From Purpureocillium takamizusanense (lineage: Eukaryota; Ascomycota; Sordariomycetes; Hypocreales; Ophiocordycipitaceae): a stretch of DNA of 64,000 nucleotides. The stretch covers positions 4,712,001 through 4,776,000 of the forward strand of contig NC_063068.1 of assembly GCF_022605165.1 (NCBI RefSeq), written 5' to 3'. Position numbers and translations under genes: made by a program. Position 1 is the first letter of the stretch, and the number at the start of each line of letters is the position of its first letter. Below the pieces are notes generated by a model. It did not search any database. It was not told the origin of the DNA and saw only the letters and a list, made by a program, of their open reading frames with translations. Shown here piece after piece: positions 49,022 to 61,739 of this stretch.

Positions 49022-50142
49022 CTAATGATATACTGATACCGGCACATCCCTCGTGTTGACACGCAGCTCCACGGACGGGGCGTCGGCAAAGGGCACCGCT
49101 ATGGGCTTGTCAACGATGATCTTGAGCTGCGAGCCCGACCCGTCGAGAGGCTCCGCTCTCTCCAGTCGGAGGTATAGCGTGACTGTCTCTGCAATATCTG
49201 TGGCCAGCGCCTCGAGAGTCCCAAACGACGAGTTTTCCAATCTCTGCGCGCCGGAATTGTCAGCACTCGGAGCGGCCCCAGGTCATGTGTCTGCAGCAAA
49301 AGGCGACGACGAGTGGCGGGACTCACATCGACAATCTTGGACTCGAGCGCATTGAAAATGTCAAACGATGCTTCGTAATTGTCCACCTCGACACTCACAA
49401 TCGCCGCCTGGCGGGCCTCGCGCTCGTTGTCGTTGATGCCGATGAGGGTAGGGACGCGCAGGTTCTGTAGACGCAGGGTTCGACCATAGATACGCATAGT
49501 CGTACCGACGAGGTCGTTGCCGAACACACCCGTGTACGTGAAGCTGGGGCCGTCACCTACGAGGGACGCCTTGGGCAGGTGCCCTGTCAGCTCGATGCAC
49601 CGCACAGATCTGAGGTTGCGTAGGAAGGGCGCCGTGGTGGCAGCCGACGACGCGGAGATGGGATGACCGCCGTCATCGTCATCGGCATCGACTGGCCGAC
49701 CGTTGTGGTAGAAGCCGGTAAGGTCCATCCAGATGTACGTGAGCACCTCGCACAGGCTCAGAGGCCACGGTGATGACGAGGCAGCCACAGACGACGACGC
49801 GCCGGCCGACTGAGACCCGGAGCCGGCGGCGGGGGCCGAGGACGGGGGCTCAGGCGAGCACGTCTCGGAGGCGAGACGGTCGAGGCTGGCGAGGATGGCC
49901 TTGCTCAGCTGGCCGTAGTGAACCGTATCCGAGGCAAGGGCGTCGGCCGACGAGGTTCCGCTAAAGGGCTGACGCAACTCGACCTTGCACGAGACGAGGA
50001 TGGGCTGCAAGCGGCCGCGGCGGCCCCAGGCGTCGTTGGGGCCCTTGACGGTAGCCTGGAGGTTGCGGACGCGCACGACGGCCGGAGCCTCGCCGACGGC
50101 GACGTGCAGCTGCCAGAGGTTCCGGGGTGGGATGGCTGACAT
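49022..50142 (-). CDS. Tandem FolB (dihydroneopterin aldolase-like) protein
   Basis: Predicted 345 aa with two FolB folds and no attached pyrophosphokinase or pteroate synthase domain. Two exons, 49327-50142 and 49022-49243; 83-base intron (GTGAGT...GCGCAG). FolB units catalyse dihydroneopterin cleavage in folate synthesis. Domain 1 is about residues 20-145 and is interrupted by a Ser/Ala/Pro-rich insert (98-126). Domain 2 is about residues 215-340 and carries the expected signature: GINDNEREARQ with Glu240 and Gln245, and VDKPIAVPFADAPSVE with Lys318 as candidate catalytic Lys. Domain 1 has AWGRRGRLQP at the matching place and lacks the Glu. In fungi the usual pathway enzyme is a trifunctional Fol1, so this may be the N-terminal half split off or a separate paralog. 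Confidence 0.85.
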
Positions 50143-53100
50143 GGCTGCTGGCGTTGAGGAGGATCGAAGCGTGCCTCAACAAGTTTAGACAGACGAGGGG
50201 CGGCGAGAAGGGTTCCTGACTACTCGAGCAGCCGAGCTCGGCTCAGCTCCTGCTGCAGGCAAGTACGCACAATCGAGCTCAGACCAGCTCGCTCACCTCC
50301 CGCACGCACGGCGGCGGCGGCGGCGGATGAAGGCGTCGTCGTCGGCGCAGGTCCTCGGCCGGCCTGATGAAAAAGTCGATTGGGAGGGGGCTATTTAGCG
50401 CTGGCCCCCGCGAGGAAGTTGCGACTGGGGCCTCGCGACTTCCGTCCGTCGCCGGTGGAGGAGGAGGGGCTGCCGATGGTTGATTTAGGGTCCGAGGCCT
50501 CGGAGATGTTCAAGGCAGGAAGGAGCTGCTCTCTGCGGATGATGATGCGGCGCTTCTCCTGGCCAAATGTCGTCGGTCGGCTATGCTCGTCCGGTGTTGA
50601 TGGATCTCTGTAGCTGCATCACTCATACCTTGCCCGCGTCAAGCCGTGAATACTCTTTACTCCGATGCGGGGCACCGGCACCGGCTCCAGCAACGGGGCA
50701 CTGGCGCTACCCACCAGCGAGAGCACAAGAGCTGACCGTCAACTGCCACGCCAAGGGCTCGGTTCACCCCGAGGCCAACGCTCAATCTCACCGTCACAGT
50801 TATGCAGGCGATGCCGAACCCCCTGGGCAGTCCATTTTCGATCGATTGAATCCGGTGCGGTAGCGAAGCAAGCCCGTTTGTCGCGGTGTCGGGCTCTCTC
50901 ACGTCTCACACTAGCCCGGCTTGGGGCAATCGGGGCGGCCAGGACCGCTGACCTACCCTGTACTGAATGTGAAGCCTCGAGCTCACGATCAAGTCCTCGT
51001 CCTCCAGGTCATAGCAACTCAAGGTCGGAATACAACACACTGTGGCCCCTGCCGTCATCGGCGTGCTCTAACCCTCGGTAACACAGACACCCCGAAGAAC
51101 CACGGAACGCCCGAGGCGGGATCGGCGGGTCGCGTCAACAACACAACCTTCAACAGCCCTGCCTGATGATGTGGACTCATACGAAGTCACACCCGGTGCA
51201 ACACATCTGTGAGCATACCCATGGACCATCTCGCCATTTGTCAACATCGACACGGGACAACGAAACGGCAACAGGGGTACTTACCGTGTTGCATACTGCA
51301 TCGAAAATCTTCACAACGTCGATGACGAGAAACGCCCCCGCCGCATGGATCTCACCATCTGATAGCGCTCCGCAACCAAGTTCAGATCATAAGCCGCCTC
51401 GCCCCGTTCCGGTCTCAGGCCGCACAGACGCGGCGCAAGACAACGGGCCATGCGAAAGACAGACAGCCTACTCCATACAAAGGCAAACTCAAATATTGAG
51501 CATGCACCGGCCTAGGCTGGGCCCGTGTCGAAAACGCATGAGAGATCACTCAACAAGGCCAGCATATCCCGGCCAGGGGCCACTCCTCACAGCACGGGCG
51601 TGTTTCGGCACTGCGGCCCCTCTCCGCATGGCGAAACTTTGTACCTGGGAAACGTCACTGCCGACTCCTGCACCTGCATTGCACGCACGCGTTGTGAAAG
51701 TTCCTCTCTTGCACCGGAACGGCAGCTTCCGGACAGAGAGGCCAAACCTCTGTCTGGAGCTGGAAGGCCACTGGCGATGGCTTTGCCGTCACACTTAACA
51801 TAGTATGTATCTTGCAGGGCTCAGGAAACAGCCCGAGAGCAAAGAGGCGAGGCCTGATAAAGTGCTAGCAGAAAGCTTACCCGGTGGCAGCGGCCAGCCA
51901 CTGCCACGGACAGGCTGCGGTAGCTTCGGGCGCGAAGCATCATGACGCCTGGCCCAGGTCTCGGAGAAGATTGCCCAACGAAGCATTAAACCACTCCGGC
52001 TGCCCCACAGCAGACAAACGAGTGGAGTCGGGAGAGGCTTGCAGCATCGTCTCGTCATGTTTTGGTTCAACACGCCCCCTTGTTAGCACCGGAAGGGAGC
52101 CAAATTGCCAAAAGAGCCCCAAATTATCGACTTCAGCCGCAGCGCGCCGGTGATGTCTATCTTTGCGGGATGCAACCCAGCACCGACAACAGAGATTGTC
52201 TTTATATCACTCTATGTACATACGAAGTACGCACGAGGCTGCAGGGCTCGGGGCCGACGGAGCTGAACGCCCACCGGCTCAGCAACACCGCCGAGGGAAA
52301 AATCAGGATCGGCGGCAGCGTGCTCACTGTCTCGGTCAACTTTGGTGCGTTATGTCTGACCCGACCCGGACTGCGGGGACGGCAACGGCGTCCGCAACCT
52401 TTTGCCGGTGGCTGGCGGGGGGGATGACGGCCAACAGGACCTGGATGAGGGTGACAAGGACCAGCCGGTGACGAGGACGGCACAGGGGGTGGGCGACAAG
52501 ATGCAGAAGGCCCGATCTTTGCCCTGTCGTGCGACGACATTCTGGGCCCATCAGTCACGGCGGCACGCGCAGAGGCCGATAAGAAGCCAAGCAACACGGG
52601 GGACGGAGTCTCAGACTATACACCGTGATCGATCTCGACCCTTGGTCTGTTAATCAACTTACATCAATCGGTCACTTGGGGGCCACGCTTTCTTCCTTTA
52701 CACAGCCCGGTCGCGGCCTCAAGCCCTGGACGGCAGACAGGGCAGCCAAGGCCATGCGATGCACCCCCTGCACGCGTAGGGCGTTCAGGCCCAGCATCGT
52801 GGGTGGCGGGAGTGGAGCTTGCTGTTAGTGCGGCGGCTTCCCCTTTCCATGGTTGACGGACAGGGGAGGGCCTAACTTGATGGACGGCCCATGGGAGGTG
52901 CATGTAGCCGTCGCTTGTCTGCGCGACAGTTTGCGAGGAAAGTCTTGGGGCAAACCTCGCACAACGTCACGCACACGAACAAGTCCTTGGGCCAATGGGG
53001 GCGACGGCCACCGGGACAGGATCGCCTCCGCTCCCTTTGTCTCGCAGCGCATGACGCGCGCGCACCCCCTCGCGGGAATCGAGCCCGCACTGAAGGCGAC

Positions 53101-53889
53101 GCGACGTCTTCCAGAAGACCCCCGGCGGCGGAACCCCGTCCGTGTGCCCCTTTCGGGGCAGGTGGACGATCCCTTACCGCATCCACCAAGGAAGGTGTCG
53201 CTTTCAACGGCCATGGACGAAGGGCTTCAAACGTGCTCCTAGCCGCCTTCCTCCCCCTACCCAGGCATGGCATGCCAGGCCCGCAGCGACCATGCAGGAT
53301 GAGCAGGCAAGACAGTTTTGCCCCATGGCGCGGCAGCAAACCCAATTGCTCCTAATGTCATGCGCACTCTTTGTCGCGGCAAGACGCAACGTTTTGGGAG
53401 TGCGGCTGTTGCCCTCTTCTTTGCCGTCCCCGCTGTCCAAGTCGTGGCAGCGCGGCGGTTCTACCTCGAGACTTGCGGCCATGTTGGAATCATGATCCCT
53501 CGAAGGCGCGAAGACGAGTCAAGTCTCTTTGATTCATCAAGGCCGGTCCCCGCTCCAATCCCCCACTCGAGACGATCTTCTACGCAACTGCGGTAGAGTC
53601 GCGGGCCCACCGATTTGGAATTTGCCAAATCCGCACACAACCTGGGTGATCGACCTCGAACAAGTCGAAACGGAACAACGCTGTCGAATCGGCCAAGGCG
53701 GTGGAGCTCAGGTAACCCGTGCTTTGCACTTGCAGAACTCGAACGAGCTTAGTTGTGAACTTTGTGCCGTGGTCGAAGACATTGCGAGACGCGACGACAT
53801 CCGTGTCTGGCCTCGCGCACAGACGTCCCGGTTCATCGCACGCCCGAAGCAACTGACTAACTGCCAGCGTCCCGACCTCAGGGCAGTCT
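50143..53889. other. Intergenic, about 3.7 kb
   Basis: No supportable gene. 50143-50300 is the FolB gene leader. Open frames reach 210 codons (51166-51798 plus) without recognisable content. A minus-strand frame at 53580-53852 contains FEVDHPG, also seen in some methyltransferases, but nothing else supports that. Confidence 0.5.
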
Positions 53890-54835
53890 CACCTGAACAA
53901 GTACGAAGTACCTGCCAGCAATGGGGATGCCTCCGCCGCGTTTGTCTGTCCCCTCTTGCATGTTGGCAGCCAATCCCGCCAGCGCGCCGCCATCGACACC
54001 TTCCCCAGCGCCGTCGGCTGCATCTTCAGTGGGTTACCTATGCAATCTTTCCAGCTTGTCTCGTCGATGATCTCTGACGTCTGACCTAGGTACCTACGGT
54101 ACCAGCGAGCCCACCAGCGGAATCATTGCCTTGTTCACCCCTGGCGTCACCTGCGGAGCCTCGCCCGCTTTCTACCCCGCCTGGCGCTGACGTGTGAGGA
54201 GAGCCATGCCGACAATTGCCCCGGCGGACAGGCCATATACAAGGCCGACAGCGCGGCTAGGTCCACCATCGATGCGGTCCCTGGATCTTTGCCCTCGCCC
54301 ACGACGCGACCAAAAGTCCCAGTAGCTCCGGGATGCGGTGGCCGGTGAAGCTTGCCTCGCTTTCCTCGCTACACGTGATGATGGCCATGTCGGCGTAGCA
54401 ACCATCTCTGGCATGCCCATGATGCCGCCGTCAAAGTAGTTAGAGCGTAGCCCCCCTAGTCTTTGACTCAGACGTCGGCATCTCAGCCCTGTTGGGGCGC
54501 ACGGGTCGTGAGGTTGATGGTAGTCTCTTCCTTGAGGTTGTAGGCAGAGGAGCCCAGCGCCATGTAACGAAGTACATGTTGTCACAGTCGAGGCGACAGA
54601 TGACGACCACGTCAATTTTATGGGCGAGTGCGGTGTAAACATCAGCTGCCAGCGCGGCGCCGGCGTCGACCAGACCCCTTGACGCGTGGGAGGTCCATTG
54701 TCCTGTTCCAGATTGTGATGGCTATGTCGTTCTCGAGCTGGGCGTGGCCAAGGTCGGCGCCCATGCTGCCGATGCCCACAAGCGCGATTTGGTGCCCAGA
54801 CGTGGTGCTGGTGTAGTAGGTGAATATCACGCTGA
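53890..54835 (-). pseudogene. Relic of an imine-reductase/6PGDH-like NAD(P)-dependent dehydrogenase
   Basis: Reading minus-strand fragments in order across three frames gives the whole layout of the 6-phosphogluconate dehydrogenase-like/imine reductase family. The pieces are: a Rossmann start HQIALVGIGSMGADLG (GxGxxG, near 54795), IWNRT, then DVVVICRLDCDNMY, TINLTTRAPQQG, SNYFDGGIMGMPEMVATP, EASFTGHRIPELLGLLV, GKDPGTASMVDLAALSALY, GLSAGAIVGMALL, TPGVNKAMIPLVGSLV and IIDETSWKDCIGNPLKMQ (near 54060). Successive pieces need at least six frame changes, and several stops lie between them; the first follows a GGGG run near 54675. The span of about 945 bases equals an intact gene of roughly 300 codons, so this is a near-complete decayed copy and not a fragment. 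Introns do not explain the shifts. A few indels could be sequencing errors, but not all. Confidence 0.75.
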
Positions 54836-57738
54836 AACTACACGTCTTGCTAGCCGAGTCCTGTACTCACGTCGATGGTGTGCCGAACACTTGCGTCTCG
54901 TCGCAAGCACTGCTCTCTTTATGCATTGGCTCCAGAAGAAGAAAACGGCTTAAAGTTGCTTCAGTCTGCATCGCATGGCCGGATTTTGTAAGCTTCAGGA
55001 TGCTGGCAAGGGAAGAAGGCCTCACCGCCATGGTTAGCCCCAAGCCCTGCGATCCCGTGAGCCGTGTCCATTTTCACGAAGTCAGAAAGTGTTTTTGAGC
55101 AAGCCGCGTCTGGCGCCTTAACCGAAACGGTACCCAGTGCATGGCGTTTCTGGCGGCCAGGTAGGGTGGACGGACGCCTCTCAAGGTTTGACGCGCCAAC
55201 AGTACTTGGTAGGCAACGCTGTAGGAAAGAAGAAAATCGTACGTAGATTGTTTTCACCGGCAATATTAAAGGGAGTCATGAGGCTGCGCGCGTCGCCGTT
55301 GATAGAATCATCTGCTACGTTGGCGCGGTGTTCGTTCGTCCAGTATGAGCCACTAATGTTGGTTAGACCCTAGTATTAAGCTTGCCATAGTGTCGCCAGT
55401 GGCGGCGGCCCCAACGTTCCAACGGCCCAAGCCCCGTGGCTGCGACGCACGCGAGCTGCGAGGCACGAACGTACTAAGTATGTGCTAGGGTTTGACCAGG
55501 GCTTTCGGTGCCATGCCCCCCCCCTTCTCTTTGGCATTGCATTCGGCGCGTTTCCGGCCATTCTTGCGGCTGAAGTAACTCGCAAGGCCGGGCTTGATGC
55601 TGCACGTCAATGCCTTGTTACACCGCGAAGTCGCACACCGTTTATGCCCAGTTGCTTGGGCTATGGCTGGCGAGAAGTCTCAGAAAGTGCCGCCGACAAA
55701 AGTCAATGCAATTCGCTGAGCATTCAAGCGTCATTTCGTGCCGGATGGATGCCTTCGGTGTGAACCTCCCCTTCACTTTTAAAAAGCGCAACAGATGCAG
55801 CAGATTCGACAACGCCAAAGTGGACATGCGATATTCCTGCGCAGCAAGGAAATTCCACTTCAGGCCGGTATCCGATGCTCTGGGTGACCCGTCCAGCCTT
55901 CCATGCCGGGCGCTGTCATGCAGCTTTGCGGCCCGACGCGGGTCATCACGGTAGTATCAAGAGGTGAAACATGCCCCAAACAGCACTGTATAGACCGCAA
56001 CACGGATATTCGACTACTGTCGACTAGGAGAATGTCGACTGCCTTTCGGCAGAGGCAGTGTTGAAGGCTGAAACGGCCAAGTCGGAGTGGCGCTGGTCAT
56101 CCAAAAGAAGTGTGACGAGATAAACTGCATTGCGACCCCTCCTTAACGAACAAAGTTTTGATAATGCCAGCGCTTGTTGACAGCTCCGGCCAGATTTACC
56201 CAGTTTCTTTGCTCATGGGTAACAACGCGCCAGAAGGTTAGGGAAAAGTCGCCAGCAAAGCCGCACTCGAGGCTCACATGCTAAATCTCTCGTAGACATC
56301 AAGCATCCGTGAGCGGGTCTGGACTGTTGGCGTCCTTCAGGAGCGCCAGGGTTGATGTAGAACACATCCCGTGCCGTGGTTTTGTTAAGATGGGTGTGCG
56401 GGCCACTTTCGATAGTCTGGAGACACCATATCGTCAGCGGCAGGAGGCACGCCGTCGGCAGTAGAATATGGGCTCTTGAGGGGGCGGGATCAAATGAGGC
56501 GCACCAGCGTTTGCGATGGGTGTGAAGGTTGAGAAGGGCAGAGTAACCGACTTGGTTGTCGACGCAGCATCTTGGGCGCGGTCTGGCGTCCGCCGAAGCG
56601 TCTTGCCACTAAATTGCATGCAGCTGTGGCGTGTTCCATCCTGTTCGAAATCGACAGAAGTGGTACAATTCACCTGACCCAGCCGTCTAGAAAAGGTGCG
56701 GTGCGAAGCGGGACTGGGGCCTGCCGAGTAGGCTACGAACTGCTGAAAACGACCTCGCTTGGTAGGCTCCCCCACTTGCCGTTGAGGCAATTTGCACGAC
56801 TTGATAGTGTTGTTGGGTTCGTTACTTGGAAGAGTCTTCGATCCATCTCCAGACTGCCACATTTGGCGTGCGTGGCTGGGAGCCCCTGGTTCCTGGTGCA
56901 TGCAAGGAACATTGGGCGCACCGAGGATGTAAGCATCCCCCAGCGCACGTGCTGCCGTCAACCCATCTCCTGATTTCCGGGACTCGCAGGTCAGCCCATT
57001 GAACCAACCCATTCAGTCACGCCCGGACAGCAAATGCTCGCCATCTGGCCGTGGCATCCATCGCTTCCTGATCCGTGACAGGTGTCATGCCAAGAGCGCG
57101 CAGCTGAGGCATTTGGAAACCCCAAGGGCGTTTGGTGCGAGTTGGCATGAAGCAGCCCCTTGTCATGTGTGCGGTTCTATAACCAGTATGAGCTCCGAGG
57201 CCCAAGAGGGGCTGACGAGCGCCACTGGTTGACGGTTGACCTTGGTTCGGGGGCTAGTTTCAAAAGCGGTTCGCCCCGGATGTCTCATTGTCGATCCTGT
57301 GCAGACCCCGCGAAATGCGTCCCGTTTGCGTCGAGCTCGGGGTTGGCGGCGTGCAGATGCAGGCACCCATCCGTTTACCGTCGAGAAAGCATGTCAAGTG
57401 ATTTCCCCGCGTATGAAGTGGTAGCTGGATTTCGGACGGCGACATGGCAGCAGTTAGTCTCGGGATGCCTCGCAGCGAAGAGCCCGATGGTAGAGGGGAA
57501 CGGTGCCGTTGAGCGGAGGGTTCTGTGGGTGTCGACGTCGACTGCCGGCCGACATGGGTGCTTGATGCTCGACGGTGGCGTAGCAAGGTCCAACGACACG
57601 AGCGAGGCCGTATGGATGGCATGTGTTCCCCCATTGAGGGTGTGCGTGTTTCTCGCAAGAGGCGCGCCGAAGTGCATTGCATGCCTGGACCTTACCTGTA
57701 CTCTAGGTGAGTGTGCAGAGTCTGTCATTACAAGGTTC

Positions 57739-57800
57739 CTACCTCTTTACCATAAGGTACCTAGGTAGTACCCATGGCCAAGTACGTACCTGAGTACTTC
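57739..57800. repeat. TACCTAGGTA-type palindrome cluster
   Basis: TAAGGTACCTAGGTAGTACC followed by GTACGTACCTGAGTACTTCG; same vocabulary as the clusters near 16.5, 20.1, 33.2 and 36.8 kb. Confidence 0.6.
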
Positions 57801-59355
57801 GTGCTCTTCAATGGCACTTTCCTCAGAGGCAAGAGCAGCCCCGGCTGCGGAGACTGACAGCCGCAGCGGACAAGGTAACTGCCAACCGCGAAGGAGCAGG
57901 AGCCAGGGCAAGGGCAACAGCAAGAGCAGTGAGCAGTGCAGGGGTTCCTGTGGAAGGAGGCACCACGCACAGACGGGCCAGTCATAGGGCGCGGCCACTT
58001 TCTCACACTCTGACAGGTCCCGCCGCTCACACGCAAGCACCATGGCGGCGCCTACATTGCCAGATGACTGGCCAATTCCTCGAGGCCAGTCCTTCCTTTG
58101 CACGGTGACGTGACTCGATGTTGACGAGCCTGGTCTTCTGCGGCGGCCATTCATCACCTCGCAATGGCGTTTGCCTACTCTCAGTGGTGAGCAAAGCGCC
58201 GTGACAAACGACAATGTTCCAGCTGGGTTGATCGCCACGGTCAGATCGAGGGAATCACCAACCGGCAGCCTGGGTTGGTTCCCCAGAGTACAACAGGCCG
58301 GGGCCCTTTGCATCGAGAGACAGGGGTTGACAAGGCAAGGCAGGGATCACAAGCTCACGACATCTCGAGAGGCGTTGGCCAGATCGAGCCACGCTGTTGT
58401 GGTCGCAGCAAGCCACCACGCTGGCTCGGCTCCCGTGACCATTTGTCTCGGACGCCGCGTCGACTGTCCATCTGCCAGCCATTTCAGCCTTGCACGGGAG
58501 ACCTGCGGTGGCACAGCACTTCCACGCTCGATCGCCGCGCATGCGCCATCTCGCGGGAGGCGGTTGGCTGTTGCGCTTCTCGGCCGTCTTCAGGCTGATC
58601 ATGCGGCCGCAGCATACGGGCCATTGCCACCAAAATTTGGCTGGCTTTCGCACTGATGAGCGAACACGCCACGATGGAGGTCGACTTGGAGGAATACACA
58701 TGCTGCTCCGCGCGCTATCATGTCCGCATTCTATGTTGACTTGTTACACGATGACGGGTCGGCCAATTTTAAAATGAGCGATCGGCGGCCGGACGGGCCC
58801 TGGAATATCCAACGGGCCCGTGTGTGCTGCCGCTGGTTGACATGGCTGGGTGGCTTTCATCAACGGCACGCGGACGTTCGCGCGCGGACGGGCACCTGTT
58901 GACTGACCTGATACATAGGCGTGAAGCTTAAGTGTCGATGGTCGATGTGTTTTTTTTTAACACCTTGTTAGGCGAGCACGGTTATGGTCAACGGAAGCCA
59001 ATGATCGACCAAGCCTCCAGAAGGTTTCCACATCGAAAGCCAGGACTACCTGACGACGTGCAGTGCTGTCGAGCACTTGCAATAGGGATGCGCATCTCGT
59101 TGCCAGGGTAGGGGCGGAGGCTAGAGGGCCGCTGGGCGAGACGGGGTTGGCCAAGACCAGCTATTGCGCTGAAGGGCGAGGCAGCATTATTATGCGCCGG
59201 GATGTCCGCGGCCACTTGCATCCAAGCAAGATGGGTTCGTGTCGGCCCGCCGCGGCTCGTCTGCCCTGCCTTGATTGAGAAGAGGGCGTTGGGATAGATT
59301 GCGACCGCTGTTCGTCGGGTCTTTTTTTTCTCGTCTTGTTTCCTCCTTGGCTGCC

Positions 59356-59383
59356 ACGGACACGGACACGGACACGGACACGC
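59356..59383. repeat. (CGGACA)n hexamer repeat
   Basis: About four to five copies of the unit. Confidence 0.85.
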
Positions 59384-60463
59384 ACAGCGGGCAAGTCAAA
59401 GTCATGGTGAAGCAATTGGCGTGAGCATTGATACCATGTCAACGACTGAATGTTGGAGCGGCCAACGCGCGGTCCGCCAGGACAAGCCATTCAGAACGCA
59501 CAAGATGGCATGGACGCTGAGCGGCGCAATGAGCGGCACTGGGATGGCCATAGTCTGTCATGGATTGGTGGACGGCTGCGGAGCGATGGCGCGAGCTGCA
59601 GGGAGCGGCGACCAACAGGCCCTCAGGTCCGGACGTGGGACCGCGAGCACCACATCCCTGTATTCTGCCGGCATGAACCGCCACTGGACGACCGGAGTCG
59701 AGAGGGCGTACGGAGTACGGAGTAGGAAGTCTAGAAACCCGATACGTTAGTAGCACTCGTAAGCTCCGTGCCCCGTAGTCGCTGGAAGCGATGTCAATGG
59801 TCATCGTCGTCGTCGATTGACGAGACCAGCGACCCGGCCAACTGGGGCGCAGCGGCCAAGAGTCAAGGCAACTAACTCTCCAGGTCGCGCACGCACATAC
59901 ATGTACGCCTTGCTTGACGCTGCTCTACACCGTCCCGCTGCGTCCCGCGCGCGCGTCGCATGCGTGCGCAGCTGGAGATGCACCTCAGCTGCAGCGCAAC
60001 CCGGGGCGCATGAAGCGCAGGCAGAGAGAGGGAGGGAGCATGGCATGGTATACTGTGCAGTATATGCATGGGAGCAACAGACAGAAGAGCCCGTCGGCGG
60101 CGCCCCTCGTCTGTCTGCGCATTCGTCGGCAAAAGTCGCGTGTCAGGCCCTTGCAGAACCTTGCACGACGTCGTCTCCGCACCTTGTTGTGTGCGAATGC
60201 GAGGGCAGCGATTTGCAAGGGACTCGGACGGCGCATGTGAGGGCGGACGGCCATGACCTTGCTTGCAGACGTGCATGCGTAACAAAGAAAAAGTCCTTGA
60301 ACTCCTGGGTGTTATAACGTAGTAAGTAGGTGGCTTGGCCTTTGGTGGCTCTGGCGGTTCCAAGTGGAAGGTGCTCCCGTTGCAGCTTCCTGCGTCGAAA
60401 TGTAAATGTCGACTCCCGCCGGGTCATCGACGAGGCGGAAGTCGCAGTTATAGAAGGAGCACC

Positions 60464-60502
60464 GCATCATCATCGTCATCATCATCATCATCATCATCAT
60501 CA
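60464..60502. repeat. (CAT)n microsatellite
   Basis: About twelve trinucleotides with one CGT interruption. Confidence 0.85.
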
Positions 60503-61369
60503 ATCGAGTTGGTCCGTTGCCTTCAATTGTTCGTTTGTTTGACTGCTCGCCGCACCAACCAGCCAGCCAGCCAACAGTACTTCGTACACCCGACTCCGGT
60601 GCCTGGCTCCGTCCCAGGGCCTGCCCGTCCCGCCCCGCTTCTTCACACCCACCCATGCCACCACCCTCTCACCCTGACCCTCACCTTCACCCTCCTCCGC
60701 TGGCCCACAAGGCACGGCAACGTCGCGCCCCCTCCCCCCCGGCCGCGGTCCTGGCTCGCCACGAGCTGACCTGGTCGCCACCACGTCGGGTTTTTCTCTT
60801 TGCCCAGCTCCCAACGCGCGATGCGCGAAGCATGGAATAGCAGAGCAGCGCCGAGTCGCGCGTCGTGGCGAATGCGCAAGCCTCTGTTCGGAGCCGCCAC
60901 ACCACGGCTCCGACTGTGTCGCCCTGGGTCCTCGTCCATGTCGGCATGCGTCTGCCACGGTTGGTCCCCTGACCGGCTGGCCCATGATGGCAACGGCGAT
61001 AGGAGGGAGGCACGGCCAAACCCTCTCTCAAAATGGGCAGTACGAGTAATGTATAACGTCGAGTTCACTGGCATCGCCCCTTCTCTCGTCCGGACGCGAA
61101 TGCGAGTCGTCGTCACCAGCCAGCCATATCCTTTTCAGCGATCAATGTCTTCTCCAACCAGGCGGCGGCGGGTCGCGCCCCGCGCAGGTCGACGCCGCTT
61201 CCTCATCTTGGGTTGTTGTTCGTTGTCTCCCCCGGCCGAGAGTCCGCAGCCGCAACCGCAGCCGCAAACCCACACCCCCCTCCTCGTCTTCACAGACCCT
61301 CCGCCCCCGGGCCGTCTCGCTGGGTCATGACCCCTCCTGTCGAGCGAGTCCCAGGCCACGCCAGGGGGG

Positions 61370-61375
<6 letters not shown>

Positions 61376-61400
<25 letters not shown>

Positions 61401-61403
61401 GGG
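61376..61403. repeat. 28-base poly-G run
   Basis: Uninterrupted G homopolymer directly after a GGGGGG-TTTTT-C sequence. Its exact length is doubtful in any assembly. Confidence 0.85.
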
Positions 61404-61715
61404 CCAGGGGCCCCTCATCAGACGCGGCGGGCACGACACCCTCTTGGGCCCGCCTGCCTGTCGCGAAGCCGTGTGCCTGGATGGCAGCACTCACTGGTGG
61501 CCCCTAGCGCGGAGCCAAGTGAAAATATCCACTGTGGAGGCCCTGCACCGCGTCGACTGGCAGACGCATCCAGGAAGCTGGGCATGGCTACGAAGTACGT
61601 ACTAGCGACACAGGACACGCGCGGTCCCTGCGGCGGGCCCCGTCGACGACGACTGCCCACCACGCCACGCCATGCCCACGCCGTGCTAGGCATTACGGGG
61701 GGATGTACCTCAACT

Positions 61716-61739
61716 GGTGGTGGTGGTGGTGGTGGTGGT
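61716..61739. repeat. (GGT)n microsatellite
   Basis: About eight trinucleotide copies. Confidence 0.85.

Noticed and set aside
51166..51798. 210-codon plus-strand open frame
   Set aside because: No domain or splice evidence; similar to other chance frames in the gene-poor block.
53072..53088. tRNA T-arm-like hairpin on the minus strand (stem GCGGG, loop CTCGATT)
   Set aside because: No matching acceptor stem, D-arm or anticodon arm at the right distance; the neighbouring GTCTTC/GAAGAC is a simple palindrome.
53580..53852. Minus-strand frame containing FEVDHPG, suggestive of a methyltransferase
   Set aside because: A seven-residue match alone; no SAM-binding glycine motif or further similarity in any frame nearby.
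57017..57728. Possible second decayed gene on the minus strand
   Set aside because: Reading all three frames gave no ordered set of motifs from any family I know.
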